A DNA stretch of 29,628 nucleotides, from IMG/VR virus record IMGVR_UViG_3300028490_000021, positions 1 to 29,628 of that record; one strand, written 5' to 3'. This document shows, in pieces, positions 7,515 to 15,682 of the stretch (positions within the stretch are counted from its first letter, which is position 1; each line of letters starts with the position of its first letter). Source of the DNA: a virus. The position numbers and the translations under genes are program-made. The notes beneath the pieces were generated by a model that was not told where the DNA came from, ran no database searches, and saw only the letters and a program-made list of their open reading frames with translations.

Positions 7515-7589
7515 TTAACTACGATTATTTAATGACCAAATAAAAAGTAATATAATCAAACAAAACACAATTGTTTTTATCATATCCAT
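7515..7589 (-). CDS. Possible 24-residue membrane micropeptide
   Basis: A short ORF between the capsid terminator and the next gene. It reads MDMIKTIVFCLIILLFIWSL and ends NNRS, a single hydrophobic helix with a charged start. No good ribosome binding site is visible: the only GAGG lies in the terminator stem 12 bases upstream. The downstream late promoter octamer lies inside its 3' end. It may be fortuitous, since AT-rich sequence easily encodes hydrophobic residues. Confidence 0.25.
   Translation of the reverse strand: MDMIKTIVFCLIILLFIWSLNNRS
7526..7533 (-). promoter_or_regulatory. Late promoter octamer ATTAAATA, upstream of the 121-residue gene
   Basis: Minus-strand GGTCATTAAATAATCGTAG, 38 bases from the ATG. 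It comes right after the capsid gene's terminator, so it would restart late transcription for the genes at 7488-3758. Confidence 0.65.
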
Positions 7590-7595
7590 TATTGC

Positions 7596-7629
7596 AAAAA
7601 ACCTCGGACTTATTTCTAAGTACGAGGTT
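7596..7629 (-). terminator. Intrinsic terminator after the major capsid gene
   Basis: On the minus strand AACCTCG-T-ACTTA pairs with TAAGT-C-CGAGGTT across a GAAA tetraloop, followed by six T residues. The stem has 12 pairs with one mismatch. It lies 35 bases past the capsid stop codon. It is the best terminator in the window. Confidence 0.88.
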
Positions 7630-7663
7630 GTAATTGACTACAAGTCACTTCCCAAGGTTGCTA

Positions 7664-9055
7664 TTAAGCAACAATTGAGATTTTAGTGATAAGAGTTGGT
7701 ACTGGAGCGATCATACCAGCTTGTAGTGCAACACCTTTTTGAGACTTCAATGGGTTGTGATCAATACCGTCTGTCATATTCGTTACAAATAGTGGAAGGT
7801 ATGGAGCATATACAACTGATGTATCAAACATAGATGTTCCTTTAGAAATCATAAGGATTTCTGAATCAGGTACTACTGAAGATCTAAGAACTGGTCTTCC
7901 GTCAAGTGTACCAAAGAAGTGAGTACCAAGTACTGCATTCAAGTCACCAGCTGGTTTGAAACCTGGAAGTGTTCTCATAAGAGCTGAAGCTTGGTGTCCT
8001 GCAACTAGAGCTGATGCTCCACCTGATCTACCAGCGTTAGAAAGAATCATTGACTCAGCGTAAGCTAGTGCGTCAAAGAAAGTTAATTTGTGCTCTGTGA
8101 ATGAAATTCCTGCTGGTGCACCTTTAGACCAATCAGTGTTTCCAGTAGCAGCAGTATATGCTTCCATTACAACGTTAGATGCAACTTCTGTAGTAAGTTC
8201 TTGAGTCAAGTCCTTAGCCATTGTTTCTTCTACGTTAATTCCGAATCTTTTACCTAATGAGTAAGATTTGAAAAGACCAACATCACTTCTAAGTGCATAA
8301 GTTCTAGCTCTTACACCGATAGAGTCGAACTCTGATCTGATTGTAGGAATTTCTGTTAATGCTTCAAAGTTAGTTGCATAGTTAATAGTTACTTTTGTAG
8401 TATCATCTGGAGCAGTAAGGAAAGTTACAGAGAAAACTCCGTCTTCGTATCCAACAGTTCCTGAACCACCAACACCAATCAAGTTACCTTGACCATCATC
8501 AATAAGTTTACCAGCAACTCCACCAACAGTGAATATAACTTCTACTTCTCTTTTTCTCATTGGAGCGTAAGCAACTGTTCCAGAGAAAGTTACGATAGTT
8601 CCATCAGCAGAACCGATTTCTTCACCTTTAACATCTTCACCAGCAAAACCAACTGGTCTTTTTACTCTACCATGAATTGGGTCTACCAATTTTTGTTCTG
8701 TAGTTACACCACCTCTAGTAGTTTCAGCTACAACGTTCTTGAAGTAGATTGTACCTTGTTGCTCTTGCAACGGTTGAATAGATGCAATTAAAGGAATTGG
8801 AGATTGTGCAGTTGATGCAGTAATTACGTCAAGTGCGATGTTTGGAAGAATTCCAAGGTCACCATAACCACCATTAGATTCTGAAAATGCTTGAAATGAA
8901 TCATATTGCTCAAGTTGTGTACCAAGTGCAAAAAGATCTTCGTTTGTAACACCTCTAGTTTTTGCTACAGTTGATTTACTTTCGTAAAACTCCATATAGT
9001 CTTTGTATTTATCAAAGTATTGTTCTACTTTTTCTGTTAAATTAATTTGTTCCAC
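7664..9055 (-). CDS. Major capsid protein (T4 gp23-like, HK97 fold)
   Basis: A 463-residue protein with gp23-type signatures. After an N-terminal arm comes GGYGDLGILPNIALDVI, then SPIPLIASIQPLQEQQGTIYFKNVVAETTRGG. A middle beta-rich insert (about 135-215) follows, then RARTYALRSDVGLFKSYSLGKRFGINVEETMAKDLTQEL and a C-terminal AYAESMILSNAG...VAGHQASALMRTLPGF. T4 gp23 is 521 residues before cleavage. The position after the protease-scaffold gene matches T4. The N-terminal arm (about 1-58) is the probable scaffold-facing segment, perhaps removed at FSE58. The start is GTG, with an ideal AGGAGG six bases upstream. The gene has its own late promoter and terminator, consistent with very high expression. 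Confidence 0.93.
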   Translation of the reverse strand: MEQINLTEKVEQYFDKYKDYMEFYESKSTVAKTRGVTNEDLFALGTQLEQYDSFQAFSESNGGYGDLGILPNIALDVITASTAQSPIPLIASIQPLQEQQGTIYFKNVVAETTRGGVTTEQKLVDPIHGRVKRPVGFAGEDVKGEEIGSADGTIVTFSGTVAYAPMRKREVEVIFTVGGVAGKLIDDGQGNLIGVGGSGTVGYEDGVFSVTFLTAPDDTTKVTINYATNFEALTEIPTIRSEFDSIGVRARTYALRSDVGLFKSYSLGKRFGINVEETMAKDLTQELTTEVASNVVMEAYTAATGNTDWSKGAPAGISFTEHKLTFFDALAYAESMILSNAGRSGGASALVAGHQASALMRTLPGFKPAGDLNAVLGTHFFGTLDGRPVLRSSVVPDSEILMISKGTSMFDTSVVYAPYLPLFVTNMTDGIDHNPLKSQKGVALQAGMIAPVPTLITKISIVA

Positions 9056-9154
9056 GTTTATCCTCCTAAGGATTAGTAATTTTTAGTTTGTTTCAAATGT
9101 CAAGAGGCATTTTTTGCTACCTGAATAGACGCATTGATATTAACTTGTTACAGT

Positions 9155-9162
9155 TATTTAAT
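9155..9162 (-). promoter_or_regulatory. Late promoter octamer ATTAAATA for the major capsid gene
   Basis: Minus-strand GCTTATTAAATAACTGTAAC. It gives an untranslated leader of about 90 bases before the GTG, longer than at most other late genes here, ending in AGGAGG. Confidence 0.65.
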
Positions 9163-9175
9163 AAGCAAACTTAAT

Positions 9176-9198
9176 AAAACCTTAACGAGTAAGGTTTT
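9176..9198 (-). terminator. Hairpin at the end of the protease-scaffold gene
   Basis: Minus-strand AAAACCTTA-CTCGT-TAAGGTTTT, a perfect 9-bp stem that includes the stop codon and is followed by ATTAAG. The T-tract is only four bases, so termination is probably partial. It separates the protease gene from the capsid promoter. Confidence 0.5.
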
Positions 9199-11170
9199 CT
9201 AAGAAACTTTTTTTAGATGCAGACCTTTTATTTTCTGGTCTATGGTTCTCATTATATGTTGGTACTGTGATTTCCTTTGTTTTCATCGGAGTTCTTTGGT
9301 TCATTTTTTCTTCTTTCAATAATGCTTCTTTAAGATCCTTTTCATTGGTATATCTTTCCATTAACTTATTAACAGTAGGAATTTCCAATTTATAGAAGCT
9401 TGCATAAAACTTAGCAGAAGTTTCTACCAACACACCTTTATATTTTTCGAGAGTTTCATTTTTCTTTTCTAGTTGTTCAGTGAGATCTTCCAACTCTTCA
9501 TTCAATTCGCTAGCAAATTCTTCACTTACTTTCAATTCTCTCTTATTATCTTCGAGTATCTCTTTGAAAATTTTCTTATCTGACGATTCCTTTTCTTCAA
9601 TGGATTCTTTTAATGATTCGAAATCAGATGTAACTTTGTCAAGTTCTTCTCCAAGTTCTTCATATTGTGTATTAAGTTCATTTAATTCTTTATCAACACC
9701 CAATCTTTTTGCTGTTTCACCTTCAAGTTGTTCAGTTAATGAAGTATTTTGTTCCATACCTTTGAGAATCTTTTCATGTATCTCACTCGGAACTTTATAT
9801 TCAATTTTAGTTTCTGTGATAGTTTCCTTCTTGGGAGCCTTATTCATTTCCTCATCTAATTTTTGAGTGAGGAACTTTGTAGCTTCCTTCATTTGTAGAA
9901 GTTGACCATTGAGTTCACGTACAAGACTTTCATCTTGAACTTTAGTTATCTTTTCCATAACCACAACTTCTGGCTTCATGAGAGTCATAACGTAATCTAC
10001 AAATGATTCTTCTTTAGCCTTAACTTCAGTTGAATTATCTTCCCCACTATCTTTCTTCTTTGGCTCTTTATCTTCTTTATCTTCTTTGTCGTTCTTTTCA
10101 CCATCGTCATTTATCTTTGCCGCAAGTTCTGTAATTCTTGTACACACAGTAACAATAGATTCTTCGATATCCTTTTCTTTCAATATCAACGCACAAATTT
10201 CATCCAATTTACCCATGTCATCCGTACTTAATTTAGAATCTTTGTCTAAAAACTCTATTAATTGGTCATAGTATTTTTCAAACTCTACGTTATATCTAAC
10301 CAATTTAGTTAATAATTCAACATAAGAAACATAATTTATCATTAGTTTTGCTGATACCATCATGTCATCTTGGTTACTTGATGAATCATCTTCATGGACT
10401 TTATCATTACTTAAAATTTTATTTTCGGATATAACGTTTTCTAACATAGTTATAACTTCATCTTTGGATAAATTTTCGAATACACTTTTATCTAACACTT
10501 CAATTTCCTCTTTTTCATTTATTGCCTCACCTAATTCTAAACCACATAAACCATCTTCACATATTATTTCATGTTTATCTTCTCTAAGTAGTTCTAAGTC
10601 TTCTCTCAAAGATTCTACTAATTTTGGCTTTGTTTCCAAAAATCCAGGTTGAATGACAAAATCTATACTTTCAATGACAAAGTTTTTGTCATCTAGAATT
10701 TTGTATTTCTTTCCACCCTTTGTTTTTGTTTCAGTAGTGAAACCTCCGAATGCTCGAGTACTCACATACATCTCACTTCCAGATTTCAATACTGTATTTA
10801 GGATTCTACCACTCGGAGTATCTAGGATGTCATATTCTGCAATCCCTTCACCTGATGCTTTATCTATGTAGATATTAGTAACTTTGTGTGATACCTTACC
10901 AGACTCCAACAGTTCATCAAGGCTGTAGTCTTTTGGGTGTCCTATACATCCAAACATAAGCCCCTTTTCTATTGCCATCTTTGTTTCTGGATTCTTTAGA
11001 GAGTTTTCCCAAAGAGATTTAGGATAGAATCTACCATTTCTAGAATAACCATCTAGAAAAAATGAAGCACCCTTAACCTTTGATAACACACCCTCAGATA
11101 ACTGTTTTGTAGATGCTTCAGTTATTACTAACCCACTCACATCATGATTTTCATATATATATTGTTTCAT
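9182..11170 (-). CDS. Prohead protease fused to a long scaffold-like domain
   Basis: A 662-residue protein. Residues 1-190 are a T4 gp21-type prohead serine protease: GYSRNGRFYP, His78 in GHP, Ser137 in VSTRAFGG, and Asp170 in ESIDFVIQPGF form the expected triad. From about residue 200 the protein is highly charged, with long predicted coiled coils (strongest about 440-620: runs of Glu/Lys/Leu heptads such as TEQLEKKNETLEKYK), then a basic linker and the terminal KKSFLENLTR. T4 encodes protease (gp21, about 212 residues) and scaffold (gp22) separately; here they are one chain, so the enzyme would be delivered in fixed ratio to scaffold. The C-terminal tag is shared with the protein at 5767-6576. 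The protease should mature the capsid and degrade the core. AGGA precedes the ATG. Confidence 0.88.
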   Translation of the reverse strand: MKQYIYENHDVSGLVITEASTKQLSEGVLSKVKGASFFLDGYSRNGRFYPKSLWENSLKNPETKMAIEKGLMFGCIGHPKDYSLDELLESGKVSHKVTNIYIDKASGEGIAEYDILDTPSGRILNTVLKSGSEMYVSTRAFGGFTTETKTKGGKKYKILDDKNFVIESIDFVIQPGFLETKPKLVESLREDLELLREDKHEIICEDGLCGLELGEAINEKEEIEVLDKSVFENLSKDEVITMLENVISENKILSNDKVHEDDSSSNQDDMMVSAKLMINYVSYVELLTKLVRYNVEFEKYYDQLIEFLDKDSKLSTDDMGKLDEICALILKEKDIEESIVTVCTRITELAAKINDDGEKNDKEDKEDKEPKKKDSGEDNSTEVKAKEESFVDYVMTLMKPEVVVMEKITKVQDESLVRELNGQLLQMKEATKFLTQKLDEEMNKAPKKETITETKIEYKVPSEIHEKILKGMEQNTSLTEQLEGETAKRLGVDKELNELNTQYEELGEELDKVTSDFESLKESIEEKESSDKKIFKEILEDNKRELKVSEEFASELNEELEDLTEQLEKKNETLEKYKGVLVETSAKFYASFYKLEIPTVNKLMERYTNEKDLKEALLKEEKMNQRTPMKTKEITVPTYNENHRPENKRSASKKSFLENLTR

Positions 11171-11193
11171 AACTTATCCTAATTGAATTTTTA

Positions 11194-11910
11194 TTATTTA
11201 ATCCCGAGAATATCATTAAATTTTTCATCGAGCTTATCATACGTTTCATTACTCGGTGCCAAAGGGTCAATGGTTTGAATTGCTTGAAGCATAGCTCTGA
11301 ACGTATCATCATCTGAATCATTCTTTAAACCAACTAAATCTCTCTTTGCATACATATACATTTTAGGGTCTTGGAAGAATTGAACCATATCAGTCAATAC
11401 ATTATAACTTTCTGATTCTATTTCACCAGAAACATACGCTGATAACAGTTGTGATTTAATCTCACTTGAATCTTCGACGAAGGCTTCTAATAACTCTAGG
11501 AATTGGACCATAGCTTGAGCGTCAGCTTCGTAATATTGTAGTTCTAGGTAAAGGTGTGTTTCGATGGAACTAAGGCTTAAAAGAGCGTCATTTACTTGAG
11601 ACATAGATATTGATATGTGATTCTGTCCAGGAGCTAAATCATTTGTGTAGTATGCATTAGCTGATTCTCTTAAAGCGTTGAAACGCCCAAGAGCTCTGTG
11701 GAATCGTTTACCAGCAGTAGATTTGTGCCATTTATTAACACCTTTCTTAATCTTAGCCTTATTTCTTCTCCATGAATTTTTCATATTTCTGGATTTCTCT
11801 AAGTCCTTTGCCTTATGTTGAGTTGCTAGAGTTAATCTTTTTCTAACTTCTACTTCATTCAACCCAAGTATTTTATATTGCACTTCATCTAAAGCAGTTT
11901 TAAATTTCAT
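11194..11910 (-). CDS. Putative prohead core/internal head protein
   Basis: A 238-residue, mainly helical protein of no recognised family. The N-terminal third is strongly basic (KDLEKSRNMKNSWRRNKAKI, KWHKSTAGKRFHRALGRFN). The rest has helical, acidic segments (SSIETHLYLELQYYEADAQAMVQFLELLEAF). I choose MKFKTALDE as the start because GGGAG lies nine bases upstream; the ATG six bases earlier would leave only three. The start overlaps the portal stop as TAATG. It sits between portal and protease, the place of the T4 core genes 67 and 68, so a core or internal DNA-binding role is inferred. A late promoter for the protease gene overlaps its stop codon. Confidence 0.6.
   Translation of the reverse strand: MKFKTALDEVQYKILGLNEVEVRKRLTLATQHKAKDLEKSRNMKNSWRRNKAKIKKGVNKWHKSTAGKRFHRALGRFNALRESANAYYTNDLAPGQNHISISMSQVNDALLSLSSIETHLYLELQYYEADAQAMVQFLELLEAFVEDSSEIKSQLLSAYVSGEIESESYNVLTDMVQFFQDPKMYMYAKRDLVGLKNDSDDDTFRAMLQAIQTIDPLAPSNETYDKLDEKFNDILGIK
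11195..11202 (-). promoter_or_regulatory. Late promoter octamer ATTAAATA for the protease-scaffold gene
   Basis: Minus-strand CGGGATTAAATAATAAAAA, 25 bases from the protease ATG. The octamer covers the last codons and stop of the upstream core-like gene, showing how tightly coding and control are packed. Confidence 0.6.
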
Positions 11911-13412
11911 TACCATCTACTCCCTTTTTCATCATCACCTGAATCTTCATTAGATTCATCTTCTTTCATCTTTAATATATCGAAACCAGCCATTGTACTA
12001 AATTGTTTATTGAGGAATTTAACATATTCTTCCATATTAATTTCTATTTCATCATGATCTTCGAAATCTTGTACAAATGATTTAAAGTTATCTACCATAG
12101 ATACTGTTAAATCTATAAATTCAAGTCTTTCTAAGTCATCTGTATTTAAGATATTCAAGAATACTATGTCAATATCTTCCTTTAGGTATGTTCTGAAACC
12201 AATATTTGATAGATGAACTATAATCATTCGTTGTAAACCCTCTTTAAGTGCAAACTGGATTGATTTTAATTTCTTAGTGTATCTGATGTGGTCTTTAATA
12301 ACGTCAGATTTTATTCCTTCTTCGTCTATAATACTTGCTGGTACACCAATGGTAGTTAGTGCCATCTTTCGAATGTCATTAATTTTGTCATTCATATCAG
12401 CAAAATTATTTTCAGAGTTGAAATCTTCGGCTTGAAGTTCACCTTTGTCACCAAAGTTAGGAATAACTTTTACATCACCAACTCTTGCACCAATAGTTTT
12501 CAGGATTTCATCATCAGTTTTATCTGCTGTACCAACCTTTAGAGTTTTATTAATCATTTTCTCATATGTTTGAGCAATTTTCTGAGCATCTGCTGGTTTT
12601 GTATTAATTGGTACAGACACGGACACCAATTTAGTAGCGAGTGCATCATTGATAAATCCAAGTGGTACTAAATTTTCTAGGAATTTAAGTTCTTTTATTA
12701 ACCCGTAAATTGGGTACAACACAGATTTACCCATTCTAAGATACAATACTTTATCATTTAAACCATCTACTTTCACTCTAATTCTAGATGAAGGTAGTGA
12801 GAAGTATATAAGTTCTGTTGGTTGAACAGTTTCTATTTTCTTTTCACCAAGTGATAAAAAATAACTTACATCAGAATCCCTAAATACAGGAATTGCTGTA
12901 GTCATATCAACATCATCGTGTATAGTGATAATCCCTTTCTTAGACGCATCTTCTTCACCTAATCCATTCACATCTAATCGTATAAAATACTCACCATAAT
13001 ATAGTAAGTCAGACGCGATATCAACTATCATTTTCTGAATGTTAAATTCATCTATAAAATCATTTGCTAATTTAGAAGCTGATTCATCAACTTCTCCGAT
13101 ACTATTCTTTATCCTAACATCGAACAATTTATGTTCATTCCCAGTAGGGTTAAGAGCATCATCCAAAATTCTATCTACAATCATCTGACTGAAATAGAAG
13201 TTTTTTATAGAGTCAATATCTTCTATAATTCCACGCTTAGTTTCACTAATTTCTAAAAATTTAGTTAATAATATATTATTTACAGACGGTTCTATTTTAC
13301 CTTGGTTCATTGCTTGTTGAGCAGCAACTGCAGGGTCTAGAGCCATTTGCCAACCAAAAAGTTTATTGGTTAAGTTAGCAAAATTGTCTGATAAGTTTTT
13401 AAACATTGCCAT
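11910..13412 (-). CDS. Portal protein (T4 gp20-like)
   Basis: A 500-residue protein placed between terminase and protease as in T4. Portal features include an N-terminal head with IDSIKNFYFSQMIVDRILDDAL and IGEVDESASKLANDFIDEFNI, the YYGEYFIRLDV strand, VQPTELIYFSLPSSRIRVKV, a central YPIYGLIKELKFLENLVPLGFIN helix, and a stretch around ADMNDKINDIRKMALTTIGVPASII typical of the gp20 stem and crown boundary. T4 gp20 is 524 residues. Portal dodecamers initiate head assembly, dock the terminase and form the DNA channel. AGGAG lies five bases before the ATG, and its own late promoter lies just upstream. Confidence 0.88.
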   Translation of the reverse strand: MAMFKNLSDNFANLTNKLFGWQMALDPAVAAQQAMNQGKIEPSVNNILLTKFLEISETKRGIIEDIDSIKNFYFSQMIVDRILDDALNPTGNEHKLFDVRIKNSIGEVDESASKLANDFIDEFNIQKMIVDIASDLLYYGEYFIRLDVNGLGEEDASKKGIITIHDDVDMTTAIPVFRDSDVSYFLSLGEKKIETVQPTELIYFSLPSSRIRVKVDGLNDKVLYLRMGKSVLYPIYGLIKELKFLENLVPLGFINDALATKLVSVSVPINTKPADAQKIAQTYEKMINKTLKVGTADKTDDEILKTIGARVGDVKVIPNFGDKGELQAEDFNSENNFADMNDKINDIRKMALTTIGVPASIIDEEGIKSDVIKDHIRYTKKLKSIQFALKEGLQRMIIVHLSNIGFRTYLKEDIDIVFLNILNTDDLERLEFIDLTVSMVDNFKSFVQDFEDHDEIEINMEEYVKFLNKQFSTMAGFDILKMKEDESNEDSGDDEKGSRW

Positions 13413-13433
13413 TTTGTCTCCTTTGATTTGAAC

Positions 13434-13441
13434 TATTTAAT
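13434..13441 (-). promoter_or_regulatory. Late promoter octamer ATTAAATA for the portal gene
   Basis: Minus-strand ATATCATTAAATAGTTCAAA, 22 bases from the portal ATG and directly after the hairpin at the terminase stop codon. Confidence 0.65.
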
Positions 13442-13445
13442 GATA

Positions 13446-13477
13446 TAAAAAACTGATTAATTTACAAAATTACCAGT
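13446..13477 (-). terminator. Probable intrinsic terminator at the terminase stop codon
   Basis: On the minus strand ACTG-G-TAATTT pairs with AAATTA-AT-CAGT around a TGT loop, followed by a run of T and then ATATC. The stem holds the last terminase codons and the stop. It is AT-rich with a small internal loop, so efficiency is uncertain. Confidence 0.5.
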
Positions 13478-15406
13478 TGTACCTTCACCGAATATATGTG
13501 AGAACGGATCATCGTCTTCCCAATCAGTCCCAACTGCTTCACTAAGTTCATCAATGAATTTCTTGTTCATGTATGGTTTGTACTCCACCTTTGTACCCAT
13601 TATCCATAAAGCATTACACACAGCATCGGCGATATCCTTAGATCCTGGAGTTCCGTCTTGATTATGATCAGGGTGATCAATTTTCTTATCATTTTCCTTC
13701 AAGAATACTATTTCTTTATATAGAATACTGTTAGAAGGCATTTTAATCCTTCTTTCTAAAATTGCGTCTCTGAAGGCTATATATGCATCCTTCTTTCTAT
13801 CGACTGAATTCATAATTGTTTTAATTCCACCCTTTTCCAAGAGTTGTAGAGTATCAGTAGATTGAAAACTATCAGATACAACATATTCAATACCAATTCC
13901 CATACGTTGGAGTTCGAAAATGAAATCCCTAATTTGATATAGTTGAAGTTTTTCACCTTTCGGTGGTCTTATTCCTATTGAAAAATCTACCCAATACTCA
14001 TATTCCTTTAATTCACTATCACCAACAGTATCATGTATGTGAATCATAGAAAGTCCATATCTATCGCCAGCATACGCAATATCCAGCCCAATAACTTTCT
14101 GACTTCCTGGAAGGAAACCATCAATTCGTTCTTTATCGAAATAGTCTATTAATTTACTGTCTTTATCCAATATAACTTCATCCAATCCAATACTACTTTG
14201 TAATATCATTGCTTCATTTATTTTCTCTTTAAATGGTATGAAGGTTCTGACATCAGAAACTGCTAGACCAAGTACATCCCTAATACCAGCATAAATATCA
14301 TCGAATTCTTTCCTATGTTCTATTGGAACTTCGTGAATTTTTGTTCTGTCGTATGAAGTTGCTCGTATCAGATCATTATCACTTTCTATAAAGAATGGAT
14401 CCGATTGATAATCACCAATGAACACCTTAAATGTAACCCCTGAATAATTTATCTTATGTTTCAGAATTTCGAATCTTGGTGCTGAAACAACCAATATATC
14501 TTTTTTGGAGAAATCAGTATTTTCATCAGTATCTTGGGCGTTGTCTATCATATTCTGAATTAAAGACCCCTCAGTCGTCGCTGATGATATCATCGTGTAC
14601 ATTCCTGGCCATTTGTTACCATCCAATAAGAAACGTGAATTTATTCTATTATACATCTCTGTAATGATATTTTTGGAACCACCACGTTGTATTTCTTGGT
14701 TTACTTCATCCGAAGAAGCTGAGTACACGTTTTTACCGACTAATTGGTGTTTTCTTGATACCATATTAATATCTATGTTATTCACGAATAACGATGATCT
14801 GGATTTTGTGTTATTAAACTTTGATCTAAAGAAAGGTGATTCTCGCACCAATGAAATTACTGGATCATAATTTACTTGCTCAACATTTTCAATAGTTGAG
14901 TTTGTTAGTGTGAAAAATATCTTAGCTGATTTTGGTAGTTTAAATTTTATTTGGGGTTCATCTAAACACAATAACCTACAAAGGTCATATAGAAATATAA
15001 TAGATGCAATTGTGGTATTGTGGTGAATACTCCCATCTGGAGTACAATAAAGGTGTGGTGCTGGTAATGAAAAATCATACACGGTCTGGTTTTCGATATA
15101 AGTACTGTTGATTACTCTATTACTTTTGTTGGATATGTTATCGATACTCACTGCATCTTTTATCAAAACCTCTTCACCGTTTTGTATAACTATATGAGAG
15201 TCAGCTACTTCTAGTGTATACCCACTTTCTAATTCATATTCAAATACATCAGCCTTCTTGGTTACAAGTTTTTCTATCTGAGTGTACCCATCTGGGGATT
15301 TTATGTATAAATCACAAGGAGTATCGTGTACTTGTTCATCGTCACCAGTGTGAACAATTCCAAGTTTGTCATATAATACACCTATTGGTATTTTAATATT
15401 TTTCAT
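13457..15406 (-). CDS. C-intein plus C-terminal part of terminase large subunit (TerL)
   Basis: A 649-residue precursor. Residues 1-130 are a C-intein ending VYDFSLPAPHLYCTPDGSIHHN (the ADSH block-B-like site is near residue 70; the HHN terminus is the splice junction), followed by Thr131 as the +1 residue. Residues 131-649 are the C-terminal terminase: the rest of the P-loop (TT), a Walker-B-like SSDE (232-234), the coupling motif SSAT (274-277), and an RNase-H-type nuclease with likely metal ligands Asp442 (GLDIAYAGDRYG), Asp512 (VVSDSFQSTD) and Asp591 (GSKDIADAVCNAL). After trans-splicing with the product of 15682-16047 the mature enzyme would be about 613 residues, close to T4 gp17 (610). 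AAGGA lies before the ATG, which directly follows the stop of the wedge ORF. Confidence 0.92.
   Translation of the reverse strand: MKNIKIPIGVLYDKLGIVHTGDDEQVHDTPCDLYIKSPDGYTQIEKLVTKKADVFEYELESGYTLEVADSHIVIQNGEEVLIKDAVSIDNISNKSNRVINSTYIENQTVYDFSLPAPHLYCTPDGSIHHNTTIASIIFLYDLCRLLCLDEPQIKFKLPKSAKIFFTLTNSTIENVEQVNYDPVISLVRESPFFRSKFNNTKSRSSLFVNNIDINMVSRKHQLVGKNVYSASSDEVNQEIQRGGSKNIITEMYNRINSRFLLDGNKWPGMYTMISSATTEGSLIQNMIDNAQDTDENTDFSKKDILVVSAPRFEILKHKINYSGVTFKVFIGDYQSDPFFIESDNDLIRATSYDRTKIHEVPIEHRKEFDDIYAGIRDVLGLAVSDVRTFIPFKEKINEAMILQSSIGLDEVILDKDSKLIDYFDKERIDGFLPGSQKVIGLDIAYAGDRYGLSMIHIHDTVGDSELKEYEYWVDFSIGIRPPKGEKLQLYQIRDFIFELQRMGIGIEYVVSDSFQSTDTLQLLEKGGIKTIMNSVDRKKDAYIAFRDAILERRIKMPSNSILYKEIVFLKENDKKIDHPDHNQDGTPGSKDIADAVCNALWIMGTKVEYKPYMNKKFIDELSEAVGTDWEDDDPFSHIFGEGTTGNFVN
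15017..15406 (-). other. C-terminal half of a split intein (130 residues)
   Basis: It encodes MKNIKIPIGVLYDKLG... through SIHHN. Intein features are DLYIKSPDGYTQIEKLV (resembling the region after block A), GYTLEVADSHIV as a block-B-like His site (A where Thr is usual), VYDFSLPAPHLYCTPDG as block F, and HHN at the splice junction. There is no homing endonuclease domain. Confidence 0.9.
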
Positions 15407-15682
15407 TTAGTCCTTCAAATCCAATTTAGTTCCACCAAAAATCTTTGAGTGGGTTCGACCAATTTCTTTAGTCGAATTCATTTTTTCCTTTTTGAACATC
15501 GTATTAGATATTCCAGGTTCAGTGTTTGTGTAAGCATTCTTTTGGTAAAAATCACTTAACACCTGAGTTGTATCTTTATTTGCGTTATAAGTTTCAGACT
15601 CATATAAAGTCTCTGTAAAGAGAGAATTTTTATTCACTGAAACCAATGAAGATTTCAGAGTAAGTACTGGAAGGCTCCGCAT
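15407..15682 (-). CDS. Unknown 91-residue ORF wedged between the split-intein genes
   Basis: A 91-residue protein rich in Ser, Thr, Asn and Lys (begins MRSLPVLTLKSSLVSVNKNS, ends SKIFGGTKLDLKD). It shows no intein, endonuclease, membrane or zinc-binding motif that I can see. Its ATG overlaps the stop of the N-terminal terminase gene (TAATG), with AGAGGA about 12 bases upstream, and its stop directly precedes the C-terminal gene's ATG. Fractured split-intein loci often carry a homing endonuclease between the halves; this one is too short and lacks such motifs. It could be an independent packaging or virion gene, or a remnant of the event that broke the terminase gene. Function unknown. Confidence 0.65.
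   Translation of the reverse strand: MRSLPVLTLKSSLVSVNKNSLFTETLYESETYNANKDTTQVLSDFYQKNAYTNTEPGISNTMFKKEKMNSTKEIGRTHSKIFGGTKLDLKD

Noticed and set aside
15407-15682. The possibility that the region between the intein halves is a homing endonuclease.
   Set aside because: At 91 residues with no LAGLIDADG, HNH, GIY-YIG or Vsr-like motif that I can see, the evidence does not support it.
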